The notes under the pieces were generated by a model, which saw nothing but the letters and a program-made list of their open reading frames with translations, was not told where the DNA came from and ran no database searches. From VXMO01 sp965205915 (GTDB lineage Bacteria > Chloroflexota > Dehalococcoidia > UBA6926), in assembly GCA_965205915.1 (NCBI GenBank), contig OZ242191.1:1674001-1738000 (forward strand): 64,000 nucleotides of DNA. The letters are read 5' to 3'. The position numbers were made by a program, and so were the translations under genes. Positions 7,769-16,174 of the stretch are shown here, one piece after another; position 1 is the stretch's first letter, and the number at the start of each line of letters is the position of its first letter.

Positions 7769-7930
7769 TCAGAACTCGCTGAATGCCTTTAGCAACTTCA
7801 TAGTGGCTGCTACGTTTAGTTCATCACCTTCATAGCGACATTCATACAGTCCCTGACGAGTCACAAGCGTGCGGTTATATCCAACAACATTGGGTTGAAT
7901 CGATCCAAGGGCACGATCACTATCGCATAC
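7769..7930 (-). pseudogene. 3' remnant of an unidentified gene
   Basis: On the minus strand a frame reading CDSDRALGSIQPNVVGY...RQGLYECRYEGDEL...MKLLKAFSEF and then TGA looks protein-like in composition. No start codon with a ribosome binding site precedes it, and the upstream continuation looks non-coding. It may be the tail of a lost gene. The rest of the 7756-8074 gap holds only a dispersed repeat. Confidence 0.3.
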
Positions 7931-8020
7931 TGACGGCGTGCTGCTGTTGGAGATTGTGGATGGGCTGATGGGGGCGTGGCGCGACGGGTGCTTACGGTTG
8001 GTCAGTAGGGCGAGGCTTTA

Positions 8021-8046
8021 GATTCCTCGACTGCGGTCGGAATGAC
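8021..8046. repeat. Dispersed hairpin repeat, family 1
   Basis: GATTCCTCGACTGCGGTCGG continuing AATGACA: an inverted repeat (ATTCC...GGAAT). Close relatives are at 19694-19719 and 29579-29604. Confidence 0.7.
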
Positions 8047-8074
8047 AGGCGGCGCAGCCAGAAATGACGGGGGT

Positions 8075-8545
8075 TTAGAAGCCGTCCCAGCCGGATATGG
8101 CGGCGGATTGGCGGACCCATTCCGTCATTTGTGTTTCGTCGAGTTCGCCCTCGTAGATGTCGATCCAGCGGGCGTCCTTGTCTTTGCCGGAGCCCGGTGG
8201 GGCCGGTTCAAGCGATGCGCCGTTTAGGAAGGTCACTTTTATGTATTTGGTGAAGACGTGGTAGCTGACGAACCAACCTTGCCCTTCGACGCCGTAGAAG
8301 GGGGAGTTCCACCTGACGGCCTTGCGGACGCCCGGCACTGCGCGGACGATGAGTTCATCGAGACGTCGGCCGACATCACTCTTCCATTCCGGCATGGCGG
8401 CGATGTAGGCCTGCACAGGGCCGTCGCCGTCGCCCTTGGCAATCTGCGGGTTGCCGCCGGAGAGGTAGACCACGCCATTGGCTTCAGGCATGAGTTTGGA
8501 GTCCTTGATGGGCTCATTTGATTTGCGGGTTGACTTTCCAGTCAC
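8075..8545 (-). CDS. DUF1801 domain protein
   Basis: A 156-residue cytosolic protein. KGDGDGPVQAYIAAMPEWKSD, then AVRWNSPFYGVEGQGWFVSY and FTKYIKVTFLNGASL, is the DUF1801 (YdhG-like) signature. It ends with the usual segment after DARWIDIYE. The basic first 20 residues look disordered. The start is GTG with AGGAGTG nine bases upstream. The biochemical role of the family is not established. It is flanked by intergenic sequence on both sides and appears monocistronic. Confidence 0.85.
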   Translation of the reverse strand: MTGKSTRKSNEPIKDSKLMPEANGVVYLSGGNPQIAKGDGDGPVQAYIAAMPEWKSDVGRRLDELIVRAVPGVRKAVRWNSPFYGVEGQGWFVSYHVFTKYIKVTFLNGASLEPAPPGSGKDKDARWIDIYEGELDETQMTEWVRQSAAISGWDGF

Positions 8546-8787
8546 GCGCTCACTCCTGTGTGCGGTTTGCGGGATTGAGTTTGTACTGAGCGGGTTCGAG
8601 AGTCAAACCCGGGTGTGGCGGTTGTGAGAGGGGGTGACGCTCATCGTGGCAGGGGAAAAGTCAACAGGGAAATATACACGAGGTGCCGCTTGACACGACA
8701 TTGAAATCGTATGGGCGCGCCATAGGATGCTGGACCATTTGACCGGTCGCGGACTACGCTGTCATACTCCGCGCTTGGAGGTGTCCC

Positions 8788-9009
8788 ATGCCAGTGCGAG
8801 GAGATTGGAAGTCCGCCGCCGCCGCTCGTCTGCAGCGTATGGGGCGAGGCGACAGCGCAAAGGCGCTGTATGGGATCAAAGACGGAGAAGGCCTGCCTCC
8901 CAGAGAAATGACTGCGTCCCAGATGCGGGAAGAGGGCAAGCGCCGCGCGGCTAAAGCGCGCCAACCCAAGTCGTTCTTCGCCCGTTTGCGGGCTCGGTTC
9001 AACCTCTAG
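8788..9009 (+). CDS. Hypothetical basic protein (73 aa)
   Basis: I do not recognise a family. The 73-residue protein is strongly basic, with an Arg/Ala-rich N-terminus, GIKDGEGLPPREMTASQMREEGKRRAAKA in the middle and a basic tail (FFARLRARFNL). It has no membrane segment. The ATG has a clear GGAGG seven bases upstream, the main reason to call it. A DNA- or RNA-binding role would fit its charge but is a guess. The 240 bases before it hold nothing I can name. Confidence 0.55.
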   Translation: MPVRGDWKSAAAARLQRMGRGDSAKALYGIKDGEGLPPREMTASQMREEGKRRAAKARQPKSFFARLRARFNL

Positions 9010-9121
9010 CGGAACACCGCAGCCCATTGTGCGTGTCAGAATCCCCCGCGCGGGGAGTGTTGGCCACAGACTCTGACATACTTCGCTAACGGTCTACCTC
9101 AGTCTTCGTTTCGTATGGCTT

Positions 9122-9197
9122 TGGTGGGCCGCCCGGGGGTCGAACCCGGAACCTTGGGATTAAAAGTCCCCTGCTCTGCCGATTGAGCTAACGGCCC
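9122..9197 (-). tRNA. tRNA-Lys (anticodon TTT)
   Basis: A complete 76-base cloverleaf on the minus strand with the 3' CCA encoded. The acceptor stem is GGGCCGT with GCGGCCC (one G-T pair), the D arm carries AGCTCAATCGGCAGAGC, the anticodon loop is CTTTTAA (anticodon TTT) and the T arm contains GGTTCGAACCC. No intron. Confidence 0.97.
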
Positions 9198-9267
9198 TCG
9201 TGTCCATCCATGATACGGGCAACGGATTTGTGTTGGGCGTCTGTGTGGCTGCTCGGCGTTGGGGCGG

Positions 9268-9978
9268 CTAGGTGGCGGCGTAGGCTTCTGTTTGGTGGGG
9301 GGAGAGACCGATGTCCTCCGGGGGCCAGTACGAGAGCAGCGCTTTGCCGACGATGTTGTCTCGTCCAATCGTACCCCAGTGGCGGGAATCCTGGCTTGAG
9401 CGGCGGTTGTCGCCCATCACAAAGTACTCGCCCGCTCCCAGCACAATGTCGCGCCCATTCGTTCTCTGGCCTTCGAAGAACCATGTCTCGGCGATCTCCG
9501 CGCCGTTGATTCGTATGGGGCCACCACGGTTGTCAAACCCGATGGTGTCGCCGGGCATCCCGATAATGCGCTTGATGAGGTCGAGGTTGTCCTGCCCCGG
9601 CGCGTTGAGCACGATGACTTCGCCCCGTTGCGGCGCATGGAACAGGTAGACGTCATCACCCTCCGGGAGATCGACGAACGGCAGATAGTCGTCCAGTAGA
9701 TCGCGATTGATGCTGAAATAGATGGCCTTGTTGACGATGATTAGTTCATTGTCGTGGATCGACGGTTCCATGCTGCTGCCGGTCACTAGGTAGTTTTGGG
9801 CGAGGGCCTGTACCATGACGAACAGGAGCACGGCCAGTGCAAGGGTTTCCGCGATGTCCAGCAGGAATCGCCGGATCGCGTGCTCATCCGGCAGGGCCAA
9901 GACGCCCTCCGGCAGGTAATCGTCCGGCGGGTCGTCAGTCGGGGTTACGGGCACGTATCTCATGGGTGTCCGTTTCAT
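9268..9978 (-). CDS. lepB: Signal peptidase I
   Basis: Membrane-bound serine protease (236 aa) that removes signal peptides from exported proteins. A single transmembrane helix (about 44-63) follows a cytoplasmic N-terminus. Catalytic Ser69 is in GSSMEPSI and the general base Lys136 in DLIKRIIGMPGD. Box E reads EYFVMGDNRRSSQDSRHWG. These are all type I peptidase signatures. A second possible start is Met6. It is 70 bases downstream of the tRNA on the same strand's far side and probably has its own promoter. Confidence 0.95.
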   Translation of the reverse strand: MKRTPMRYVPVTPTDDPPDDYLPEGVLALPDEHAIRRFLLDIAETLALAVLLFVMVQALAQNYLVTGSSMEPSIHDNELIIVNKAIYFSINRDLLDDYLPFVDLPEGDDVYLFHAPQRGEVIVLNAPGQDNLDLIKRIIGMPGDTIGFDNRGGPIRINGAEIAETWFFEGQRTNGRDIVLGAGEYFVMGDNRRSSQDSRHWGTIGRDNIVGKALLSYWPPEDIGLSPHQTEAYAAT

Positions 9979-10097
9979 TATAGTTTCGGAGTCTATTGGC
10001 CTGTGCGGCTATCCTCTGCGACCGTGGCGCGTTTTCTGCATCATGGGGAAAGCGTGACCGTTGGGCTGCGCGACAGCCCGACAGAGGGGGAAGAGAT

Positions 10098-10928
10098 ATG
10101 TCTATCGGCCACATCGGTCACGGAATCCGGCATCACGCTATGCTTCTGGTTGCCATTTTGGCACTCACGATGAGCGCGGCGCTTGCTTGCACGACAGAGA
10201 CAGCGGATGACGCGACTGCGACAGATTCGGACATGACATCGTCCATGACCGGCGACATGTCCACGGTGTTGCTTGACCGGTCTAACGAAGGTATCTGGGT
10301 CACGGGCGCGGGACGGGTGTCCGTAACGCCAGACATCGCGACGCTGCGCGTGGGGGTAGAGACGAACGCGGAGAAGGTAGGAGCGGCCATGTCTGAGGCA
10401 GCGGAATCGATGCAGGCGGTCGTGGACAGCCTGATGTCGGCGGGAATCGACGAGGATGACATTCAGACTTTGAACTTCAGTGTTTCGCCTCGATATGAGT
10501 GGAATGAAACGCTCCGCCGCAGTGAGATGGTGGGCTTCACCGTCACGAACACGGTGCGGGCGATCGTTCGTGATCTGGACACGATAGCCGATGTTATTGA
10601 CGGCGCGGTGACCGCGGGCGGCGATAACGCCCGTGTGGATGGTCTGTCGTTCGGCGTCGATGACAGGACGGAGGCGGAGCGAGAGGCGCGGGAGTTGGCA
10701 ATGGCCGCAGCGCTTGAACAGGCGACGCAGTTGGCATCCTCGGCGGGTGTTGAGTTGGGTGAGCCGTTCCATATCTCGGAGTCCGGGGCGGCGCCCATCG
10801 CGCAGGACACGCCTGAGATGATGAGGTCAACGGCTCTGATGACCTTAGACCAGGCAGCCTCAACGCCCATTCTGGCCGGTGAGCAAGACGTAGTCATCTA
10901 TGTACGTGTCGGATATGAGATTGGGTGA
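10098..10928 (+). CDS. SIMPL-domain (DUF541) lipoprotein
   Basis: A 276-residue exported protein. From the ATG at 10098 (GAGGGGGAAGAG just upstream) a signal peptide ends at lipobox ALAC (Cys31). The SIMPL domain begins IWVTGAGRVSVTPDIATLRVGVETNA and continues with SMQAVVDSLMSAGIDEDDIQTLNFSVSPRYEW, the family's most conserved segment. It ends VVIYVRVGYEI. The family is widespread at the cell surface, and its role is not well defined. A frame open to 9996 would remove the signal peptide. Confidence 0.9.
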   Translation: MSIGHIGHGIRHHAMLLVAILALTMSAALACTTETADDATATDSDMTSSMTGDMSTVLLDRSNEGIWVTGAGRVSVTPDIATLRVGVETNAEKVGAAMSEAAESMQAVVDSLMSAGIDEDDIQTLNFSVSPRYEWNETLRRSEMVGFTVTNTVRAIVRDLDTIADVIDGAVTAGGDNARVDGLSFGVDDRTEAEREARELAMAAALEQATQLASSAGVELGEPFHISESGAAPIAQDTPEMMRSTALMTLDQAASTPILAGEQDVVIYVRVGYEIG

Positions 10929-11013
10929 GTAGGTTGCGCAGTGGGCAGCGTGGGTTTGGTGTGGGTGCGCTATAGTAGCTGCAACGTAGTTATTGTGGGG
11001 GAGGGACCATCGG

Positions 11014-11586
11014 GTGGTCCTCAACGACGGCGAAATCCAGTCCGAGATTCACAGCGGGCGCATCATCATCGAACCACTAGATTTCGGCGATGTTCAGCCG
11101 GCCAGCGTCGATGTGCATCTGAGCGATAAGATCCTGGTGTTTCGGAACTCTCGTCGTCCCTATATCGATGTTCGGAAGGACGTCAGCGACCTGACCGAGA
11201 TGGTGGCCATTCGCGACGACGCCCCATTCATTCTTCATCCGGGCGAATTCGTGCTGGGCAGCACCATTGAGGATATCGGCCTGCCTGACGATCTTGTTGC
11301 GCGGTTGGAGGGGAAGAGTTCTCTCGGGCGGATCGGGCTGCTGATCCACTCGACGGCGGGGTACGTGGATCCGGGATGGCGGGGGCGGCTGACCCTTGAG
11401 TTGAGCAACGTGAACAATCTGCCCATTACTCTCTATAGCGGAATGCCCATCGGCCAGATTTCTTTCACACGGCTGTCCGGGCCGGCTCAACGGCCATACG
11501 GATCCGCGCAGCTGGGGAGCAAGTACCAGGGGCAGACAGAGCCAACGCCGAGCCGGGCGTATCGGGACTTTCAGGCCCCACAGTGA
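11014..11586 (+). CDS. dcd: dCTP deaminase
   Basis: Deaminates dCTP to dUTP, feeding dTMP synthesis (190 aa). The GTG at 11014 follows GGGGAGGGA by 8-9 bases. Family motifs are GDVQPASVDVHL, PGEFVLGSTIE, LEGKSSLGRIGLLIHSTAGYVDPGWRGRLTLEL (nucleotide and Mg sites with the catalytic Glu) and GMPIGQISF. Some relatives also hydrolyse dUTP; that cannot be decided here. The stop overlaps the ribD start (GTGA), so it is translationally linked to the riboflavin genes. Confidence 0.93.
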   Translation: MVLNDGEIQSEIHSGRIIIEPLDFGDVQPASVDVHLSDKILVFRNSRRPYIDVRKDVSDLTEMVAIRDDAPFILHPGEFVLGSTIEDIGLPDDLVARLEGKSSLGRIGLLIHSTAGYVDPGWRGRLTLELSNVNNLPITLYSGMPIGQISFTRLSGPAQRPYGSAQLGSKYQGQTEPTPSRAYRDFQAPQ

Positions 11587-12701
11587 CACACGGCGCACGT
11601 TCGCCCATGAGCCGCGCCCTTGAGTTGGGGCGGCAAGCGCTGGGTCTCTCAAGCCCCAATCCCGCGGTCGGCGCTGTCATCGTGCTCGACGGGGAGATTA
11701 TCGGCGAGGGTTACACGCAGCCGCCCGGCGGGCGTCATGCGGAGATCGTCGCGCTGGCGCAGGCGGGAGAGCGGGCGCGGGGCGCGACCATGTACACGAC
11801 ACTCGAACCCTGTTCGCACCATGGCCGGACACCACCATGCGCGGAGGCGATGATCGCCGCGGGTCTGGAGACGGTTGAGATTGCCGTCCTTGATCCGCAT
11901 CCTCCGGTCAACGGCTCCGGTCGACGTTTGCTGGAGGAGCACGGGATCACGACGCGGGTGGGCAATTCCGCGGAGGAAGCAACGCGACACTTCCAGGGCT
12001 ATTTCAAGCGCGAGGAGACGGGGCTACCACTCGTCATCGCGAAGTATGCGATGAGCCTGGACGGGAAGATCGCCACGCACACCGGCGATTCACGCTGGAT
12101 CACGGGTGAGACTGCGCGAGCGCGGGTGCATAAACTCCGCTCGCATGTGGACGCGATCATCACGGCGGTGGGCGCCGTGATTTCCGACGATCCGCAGCTG
12201 ACTGCCCGAAATTCTGATGGCAATGTCCTGCCCCGCCAACCGCTGCGCGTGATTGCGGACAGCAACGGGCGGACGCCGACGACGTCCCGACTCTTCAGCG
12301 AGCCGGGGCAGACCCTGGTGGCGACGGCTTCTATGGAGGCCTGCGCGCCGTTTCAGGCCTTGGGCGAGAACGTGACGGCGATGGCGTTTCCCGCGGCGCA
12401 TGGTCGGGTGGATCTGGTGGCGCTGTTGCGACATCTAGGACATCTTGGCGCGGTGCAGGTTATGACGGAGGCAGGGGAGCAGCTGCTTGGCGCGTTCTTC
12501 GAAGAAGGGCTTGTCGATCAGGCCGAGATTTACATCGCGCCGGTCATCATCGGCGGGAACGACGCGCCGGGGCCGGTTGGGGGCAACGGCGTGGAGGCTG
12601 TCAGGGACGCGCACCGCTTTCTTAGCCTTGATGTAGACCGTGTTGGCGAGGACATCGTGGCACGCGGCATTCTGCGGTACTGGCAGGGCGGCACGGACTG
12701 A
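11583..12701 (+). CDS. ribD: Riboflavin biosynthesis deaminase/reductase RibD
   Basis: A bifunctional enzyme (372 aa) catalysing the second and third steps of riboflavin synthesis. The N-terminal zinc deaminase (1-145) has HAE (52-54) and PCSHHGRTPPC (Cys77, Cys86). The C-terminal reductase has MSLDGKIATHTGDSRWITG and ends in the NADPH-dependent fold (VMTEAGEQLLGAF). The GTG at 11583 overlaps the dcd stop; ATG 11607 is an alternative start. It is followed by a 21-base tandem repeat and then ribE. Confidence 0.95.
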   Translation: MTHGARSPMSRALELGRQALGLSSPNPAVGAVIVLDGEIIGEGYTQPPGGRHAEIVALAQAGERARGATMYTTLEPCSHHGRTPPCAEAMIAAGLETVEIAVLDPHPPVNGSGRRLLEEHGITTRVGNSAEEATRHFQGYFKREETGLPLVIAKYAMSLDGKIATHTGDSRWITGETARARVHKLRSHVDAIITAVGAVISDDPQLTARNSDGNVLPRQPLRVIADSNGRTPTTSRLFSEPGQTLVATASMEACAPFQALGENVTAMAFPAAHGRVDLVALLRHLGHLGAVQVMTEAGEQLLGAFFEEGLVDQAEIYIAPVIIGGNDAPGPVGGNGVEAVRDAHRFLSLDVDRVGEDIVARGILRYWQGGTD

Positions 12702-12750
12702 GGCGCGGGCGTATAATCAGGGGCATCCCTTTGCGGTGAGAGGGGAATGG

Positions 12751-12848
12751 ATTCCCGCCTTCGCGGGAATGACGGGTGGGTAAGCGGGAATGACGGGTGG
12801 GTCGGTGGGAATGACGGGTGGGTCGCCGGGAATGACGGGTGATTGGGT
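12751..12848. repeat. Hairpin repeat (family 2) extended into a 21-base tandem array
   Basis: ATTCCCGCCTTCGCGGGAAT (12751-12770, 8-base stem) is the family-2 dispersed hairpin. Its right half is reiterated at 12765, 12786, 12807 and 12828 with a 21-base period (core GGGAATGACGGGTGGG plus five variable bases). It fills the ribD-ribE gap. It is not a CRISPR, because the spacers are only five bases. Confidence 0.8.
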
Positions 12849-12882
12849 CAGTTGGCCATAGCTAGTAGGTGAAACGACAAGA

Positions 12883-13506
12883 ATGTTTACAGGGATAGTT
12901 GAAGAGGTTGGGCGTATTGTTGCCGTCGGCGAGGGCGGCCTGATCGTTGAGGCGGACGTGACACTGGGTGATACGCGCATCGGCGACAGCCTGTCCGTCA
13001 GCGGGGCGTGCCTGACGGTGACGGACATGACGGACAAGAGAGTCAGCTTTGACGTGATGCCGGAGACGCTGCGGCGGACGGCGATGAACGTCCTCAAGCC
13101 GGGTAGTCCCATCAACCTGGAGCGGGCCGTCACGTTCAATACCCGGCTTGGCGGGCACCTGGTTCAGGGGCATGTTGACGGCACGGGAACCGTGGCGGAG
13201 ATCACACCGGAGGGGGAGGCGCGGCTGGTGCGGATCGCCACCCCGCCGGAGGTCATGCGCTACCTGGTGGAAAAGGCTTTCGTCGCGGTGAACGGGATCA
13301 GTCTGACGGTCATGGGGCTGGACGATGAGTCGTTTACGGTGTCGCTGGTGCGGCACACGTACGAGCATACGGACTTGGGCGAGGCGTACGTCGGGATGCC
13401 GGTGAATCTTGAGACTGATATTTTTGCCAAGTACGCGGAGAAGTTGATGCAGGGCGACCGCGAGGGAATCAACACACTCGCGGAGGGCGTGGAGGCAGGG
13501 GAATGA
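12883..13506 (+). CDS. ribE: Riboflavin synthase alpha subunit
   Basis: Dismutates two 6,7-dimethyl-8-ribityllumazines into riboflavin (207 aa). MFTGIVEEVGRIVAV opens the first barrel and GDSLSVSGACLTVTDM follows. The second barrel repeats the pattern with HLVQGHVDGTGTV and AVNGISLTV. It ends ETDIFAKYAEKLM. Its stop overlaps ribBA in an ATGA. It is often called ribC in Gram-positives. Confidence 0.95.
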   Translation: MFTGIVEEVGRIVAVGEGGLIVEADVTLGDTRIGDSLSVSGACLTVTDMTDKRVSFDVMPETLRRTAMNVLKPGSPINLERAVTFNTRLGGHLVQGHVDGTGTVAEITPEGEARLVRIATPPEVMRYLVEKAFVAVNGISLTVMGLDDESFTVSLVRHTYEHTDLGEAYVGMPVNLETDIFAKYAEKLMQGDREGINTLAEGVEAGE

Positions 13507-14753
13507 GCATCATAGACGTCGAGGGCGCGGCTGCACGGATGCGGCGGGGCGAATTCGTCATTATCGTGGACGACGCCGAGCGAGAGAATGAGGGCGATCT
13601 TGCCATTGCGGCGGACATGGTGACGCCGGATAAGGTCAACTTCATGGCGATGAAGGCCCGTGGGTTGGTTTGCGTTCCACTGCTTGGGGCGCGGCTCGAT
13701 GAACTCGGCCTCCCGATGATGGTGCGCGAGAACACGACACCACTTTCCACCGCGTTCACGCAGTCGGTTGATGCGAAGGACGGGGTGACGACGGGTATTT
13801 CAACGGCGGATCGCTCGAATACGATTCGCGCTCTTGTACATCCGGAGACACGATCGGGGGACCTGACGCGCCCCGGCCACATGTTCCCGCTGCGCTATCG
13901 CGAGGGCGGCGTGCTGGTTCGCACGGGCCACACGGAGGCCGTCATCGACCTGGCGCGGGTGGCGGGGCTGTATCCGGCGGGCGTTATCTGCGAAATCATG
14001 AACGACGACGGCACCATGGCGCGGATGCCGGAGCTGGAGAAGCTGTCTGAGGAGTGGGACATCCCCATTATCTCGATTGCCCAGCTCATTGAGTATCGCC
14101 GGCAGCGGGAGACGATGGTGGAACGACGGGGCGTGGCCGATTTGCCGACGCCGCACGGCGTCTTTCGGGCATACGGCTATGCGAGCGCAATCGACGCCAA
14201 GGAGCATGTCGCGCTTGTCATGGGAGACATCAAGGCTGATGAGCCTGTTTTAACGCGCGTTCACAGCGAGTGCCTGACGGGTGACGTGTTCAGTTCCATG
14301 CGTTGCGATTGCGGCGAGCAGGTTGACCTTGCCCTACAGCACATCGCGGCAGTGGGAACTGGCATCTTTCTGTACATGCGGCAGGAGGGGCGCGGCGTGG
14401 GGCTGCACAACAAGCTGCGGGCGTACGCGCTGCAAGATACGGGACTCGATACCGTCGAGGCCAATGTGCAGATTGGCTTTCCGCCGGACCTGCGGGACTA
14501 TGGTATCGGCGCTCAGATCCTGGTCGATCTGGGCGTACGGAAAATCAAGCTGATGACGAATAACCCGCGCAAGGTGGTCGGGCTCGATGCGTTCGGGCTG
14601 GAGCTGGTGGAGCGTGTGCCGATTGAAGTGCAGCCGAACGATCACAATCGTCGCTATCTGGAGACGAAGCGCGACAAGATGGGACACATTCTGCCGGGGA
14701 TGGCGGGGGTTCCCGACTCCGAGAGCGCGACCGACGCGGAGCAGCAGTCCTGA
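13503..14753 (+). CDS. ribBA: Bifunctional DHBP synthase / GTP cyclohydrolase II
   Basis: Supplies both precursors of the lumazine ring (416 aa). The N-terminal half is dihydroxybutanone-phosphate synthase with the Mg motif IIVDDAERENEGD and HTEAVIDLARVAGL. The C-terminal half is GTP cyclohydrolase II with zinc Cys257, Cys268 and Cys270 (ECLTGDVFSSMRCDCG) and RQEGRGVGLHNKLRAY. It is coupled to ribE by a 4-base overlap and followed after 32 bases by ribH. Confidence 0.96.
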   Translation: MSIIDVEGAAARMRRGEFVIIVDDAERENEGDLAIAADMVTPDKVNFMAMKARGLVCVPLLGARLDELGLPMMVRENTTPLSTAFTQSVDAKDGVTTGISTADRSNTIRALVHPETRSGDLTRPGHMFPLRYREGGVLVRTGHTEAVIDLARVAGLYPAGVICEIMNDDGTMARMPELEKLSEEWDIPIISIAQLIEYRRQRETMVERRGVADLPTPHGVFRAYGYASAIDAKEHVALVMGDIKADEPVLTRVHSECLTGDVFSSMRCDCGEQVDLALQHIAAVGTGIFLYMRQEGRGVGLHNKLRAYALQDTGLDTVEANVQIGFPPDLRDYGIGAQILVDLGVRKIKLMTNNPRKVVGLDAFGLELVERVPIEVQPNDHNRRYLETKRDKMGHILPGMAGVPDSESATDAEQQS

Positions 14754-14785
14754 CTGCCGCCTTCGCGCCATTGGGGTAGAGACAC

Positions 14786-15271
14786 GTGCCGCCAAATGTA
14801 ATTGAGCCTCAACAGGGGAGTTCGGACGGACACTTCGGGATCGTTGTCGCGCGGTTCAATGAGCTGATAACGAACCGCATGCTGGACGGCGCGCTTTCGG
14901 CCCTGAGGGAGAACGGCGTGGCGGAAGAGTCCATCGACGTGGCGTACGTGCCCGGCTCATTCGAGATTGGATCGGCGGCGCAGGCGATGGCCCAATCGGG
15001 CCGCTACGACGCCGTGGTCTGCATTGGCGCGGTAGTGCGTGGCGAGACGGCGCACTTCGACTACGTATCGATGGCAGTTACGCAACAAGTCAGCCGCGTG
15101 ACGTTGGATACGGGAGTGCCATGCCTGTTCGGCGTCCTAACGACGGATACGATGGAACAGGCGCTGGCGCGGTCAGGCGGACCGGGGAGCAATCGCGGTT
15201 ACGACGCGGCGGTGGCCGGGCTGGAGATGGCTGGGCTTCTGCCTGCAATAAGAAACGACACTACCCCATAA
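14786..15271 (+). CDS. ribH: 6,7-dimethyl-8-ribityllumazine synthase
   Basis: Joins the DHBP and pyrimidine branches to form lumazine (161 aa). GIVVARFNELITNRML, YVPGSFEIGSAAQAMA and CIGAVVRGETAHFDYVS are diagnostic. GVLTTDTMEQALARSGG forms the phosphate-binding part. The start is GTG. It closes dcd-ribD-ribE-ribBA-ribH, a complete route from GTP and ribulose-5-phosphate except the dephosphorylation step. I saw no FMN riboswitch in front of the operon. Confidence 0.95.
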   Translation: MPPNVIEPQQGSSDGHFGIVVARFNELITNRMLDGALSALRENGVAEESIDVAYVPGSFEIGSAAQAMAQSGRYDAVVCIGAVVRGETAHFDYVSMAVTQQVSRVTLDTGVPCLFGVLTTDTMEQALARSGGPGSNRGYDAAVAGLEMAGLLPAIRNDTTP

Positions 15272-15313
15272 GGTAGGCCTCGGAAAAACCAGGAGCGCAG
15301 CAGTTGCCGGCTC

Positions 15314-15348
15314 CACCCTAACCCTCCCCCACAGTGGGGGAGGGGGTG
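15314..15348. repeat. C-rich hairpin repeat, family 3; possible terminator
   Basis: CCCTCCCCCA (15322-15331) pairs perfectly with TGGGGGAGGG (15335-15344). It lies between ribH and the convergent HU gene and could terminate both. A related copy is at 49087-49107, and a weaker one lies near 19661-19690. Confidence 0.6.
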
Positions 15349-15402
15349 AATACAGAAACGGCGCGGCGCACGGCCGATGCGCGTCGCGCCGTCAGATTAG
15401 GC

Positions 15403-15702
15403 TCAGTTTTGCTTGACGGCGCCGGCGAGTTCCGTGCCGGGGGAGAAGCCGACGCGGTCATGGGCAGCGACCTTGGTGGGCCTGCCGGCGTTGGGGCCTC
15501 GCAGCGGGCGAACGGTGCGCTCCTTGATCTTGCGAACCTCAAAGCTGCCGAAGCCGGTGATAACCACGCGGTCGCCGCGCGTCAGGGATTCCTGAATAGC
15601 GGCCGTTACGGCATTGAGCGCGGCCTCTCCGTTGGTTCGCGTTCCGCCCATGCGCTGCGCTACCATGCCGGCCAAGTCGCTCTTGTGCAGTGTTTGCGTC
15701 AT
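15403..15702 (-). CDS. HU-family DNA-binding protein
   Basis: Histone-like nucleoid protein (99 aa). LHKSDLAGMVAQRMGG forms the helical dimer base, and RGDRVVITGFGSFEVRKIKERTVRPLRGPNAGRPTKVAAHDRVGFSPGTEL gives the beta arms and signature, ending ELAGAVKQN. AGGAGGTG stands five to six bases before the ATG, a near-perfect ribosome binding site fitting an abundant protein. Whether it acts as HU or a specialised IHF-like protein cannot be told. Confidence 0.93.
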   Translation of the reverse strand: MTQTLHKSDLAGMVAQRMGGTRTNGEAALNAVTAAIQESLTRGDRVVITGFGSFEVRKIKERTVRPLRGPNAGRPTKVAAHDRVGFSPGTELAGAVKQN

Positions 15703-15837
15703 GATCCACCTCCTGTTTCGGGGCGGCTACTCTGTGTTTGTCCGCCCCCATCTCGGTGTGTCAGCATGGGCATACTACCATAACGTGGCAAGACATTCAA
15801 GTTCGGCAACATGGCGCGCACGTCGTTTAGGTCAAGA

Positions 15838-15857
15838 AACGGCGTGCGCACGCCGTT
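15838..15857. promoter_or_regulatory. 20-base perfect palindrome in the long gap upstream of HU
   Basis: AACGGCGTGCGCACGCCGTT is a perfect palindrome 135 bases upstream of the HU start. A further CACGCCGTT follows at about 15879-15887, and a related CACGTCGTT precedes it at 15820. It could be an operator for HU or a hairpin. The rest of 15703-16127 has no gene I can support. Confidence 0.4.
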
Positions 15858-16127
15858 CGTGGGTTCTATTACGTGCCCACGCCGTTCAGGGCCTCATCCG
15901 GTTGACGTAGACGGCATAAATGCCAGTTATGTGCTATGGCTCTCCGAAATCTTGTCGGTTGTTGGCGACATGTAGCGTTAAACATCGGTTATTGCGAGGC
16001 GGACTACTGAGGGTGGTGGCGATGGCCGGTTTTGGCGCTATAACACGTGTCAAGTAGATGGATGAAAAGGCCGTCGTTTCGCCGGAGGACAAGAGAAATC
16101 GAGGGCTTGGTGGAGCCGCAAAAAAAT

Positions 16128-16155
16128 GGAGAGGCGGGGCGCGCCCCGCCTCTCC
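16128..16155 (-). terminator. Strong rho-independent terminator (minus strand)
   Basis: A 13-base perfect stem, GGAGAGGCGGGGC with GCCCCGCCTCTCC, has a two-base loop. On the minus strand it is followed by ATTTTTTT. It lies 19 bases after the stop of the gene at 16175-16513. Confidence 0.9.
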
Positions 16156-16174
16156 TGAGAACGCCCGTGTTGGG

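Noticed and set aside
9043..9058. GC-rich palindrome as terminator before the tRNA
   Set aside because: The stem is short and G/C only, with no T tract on either strand.
12765..12848. Possible CRISPR array
   Set aside because: The period is 21 bases with only five variable bases, derived from a dispersed hairpin repeat; no cas genes are present.
11014..15271. FMN riboswitch in front of the riboflavin genes
   Set aside because: None of the conserved RFN element blocks could be found upstream of dcd, ribD or ribE.
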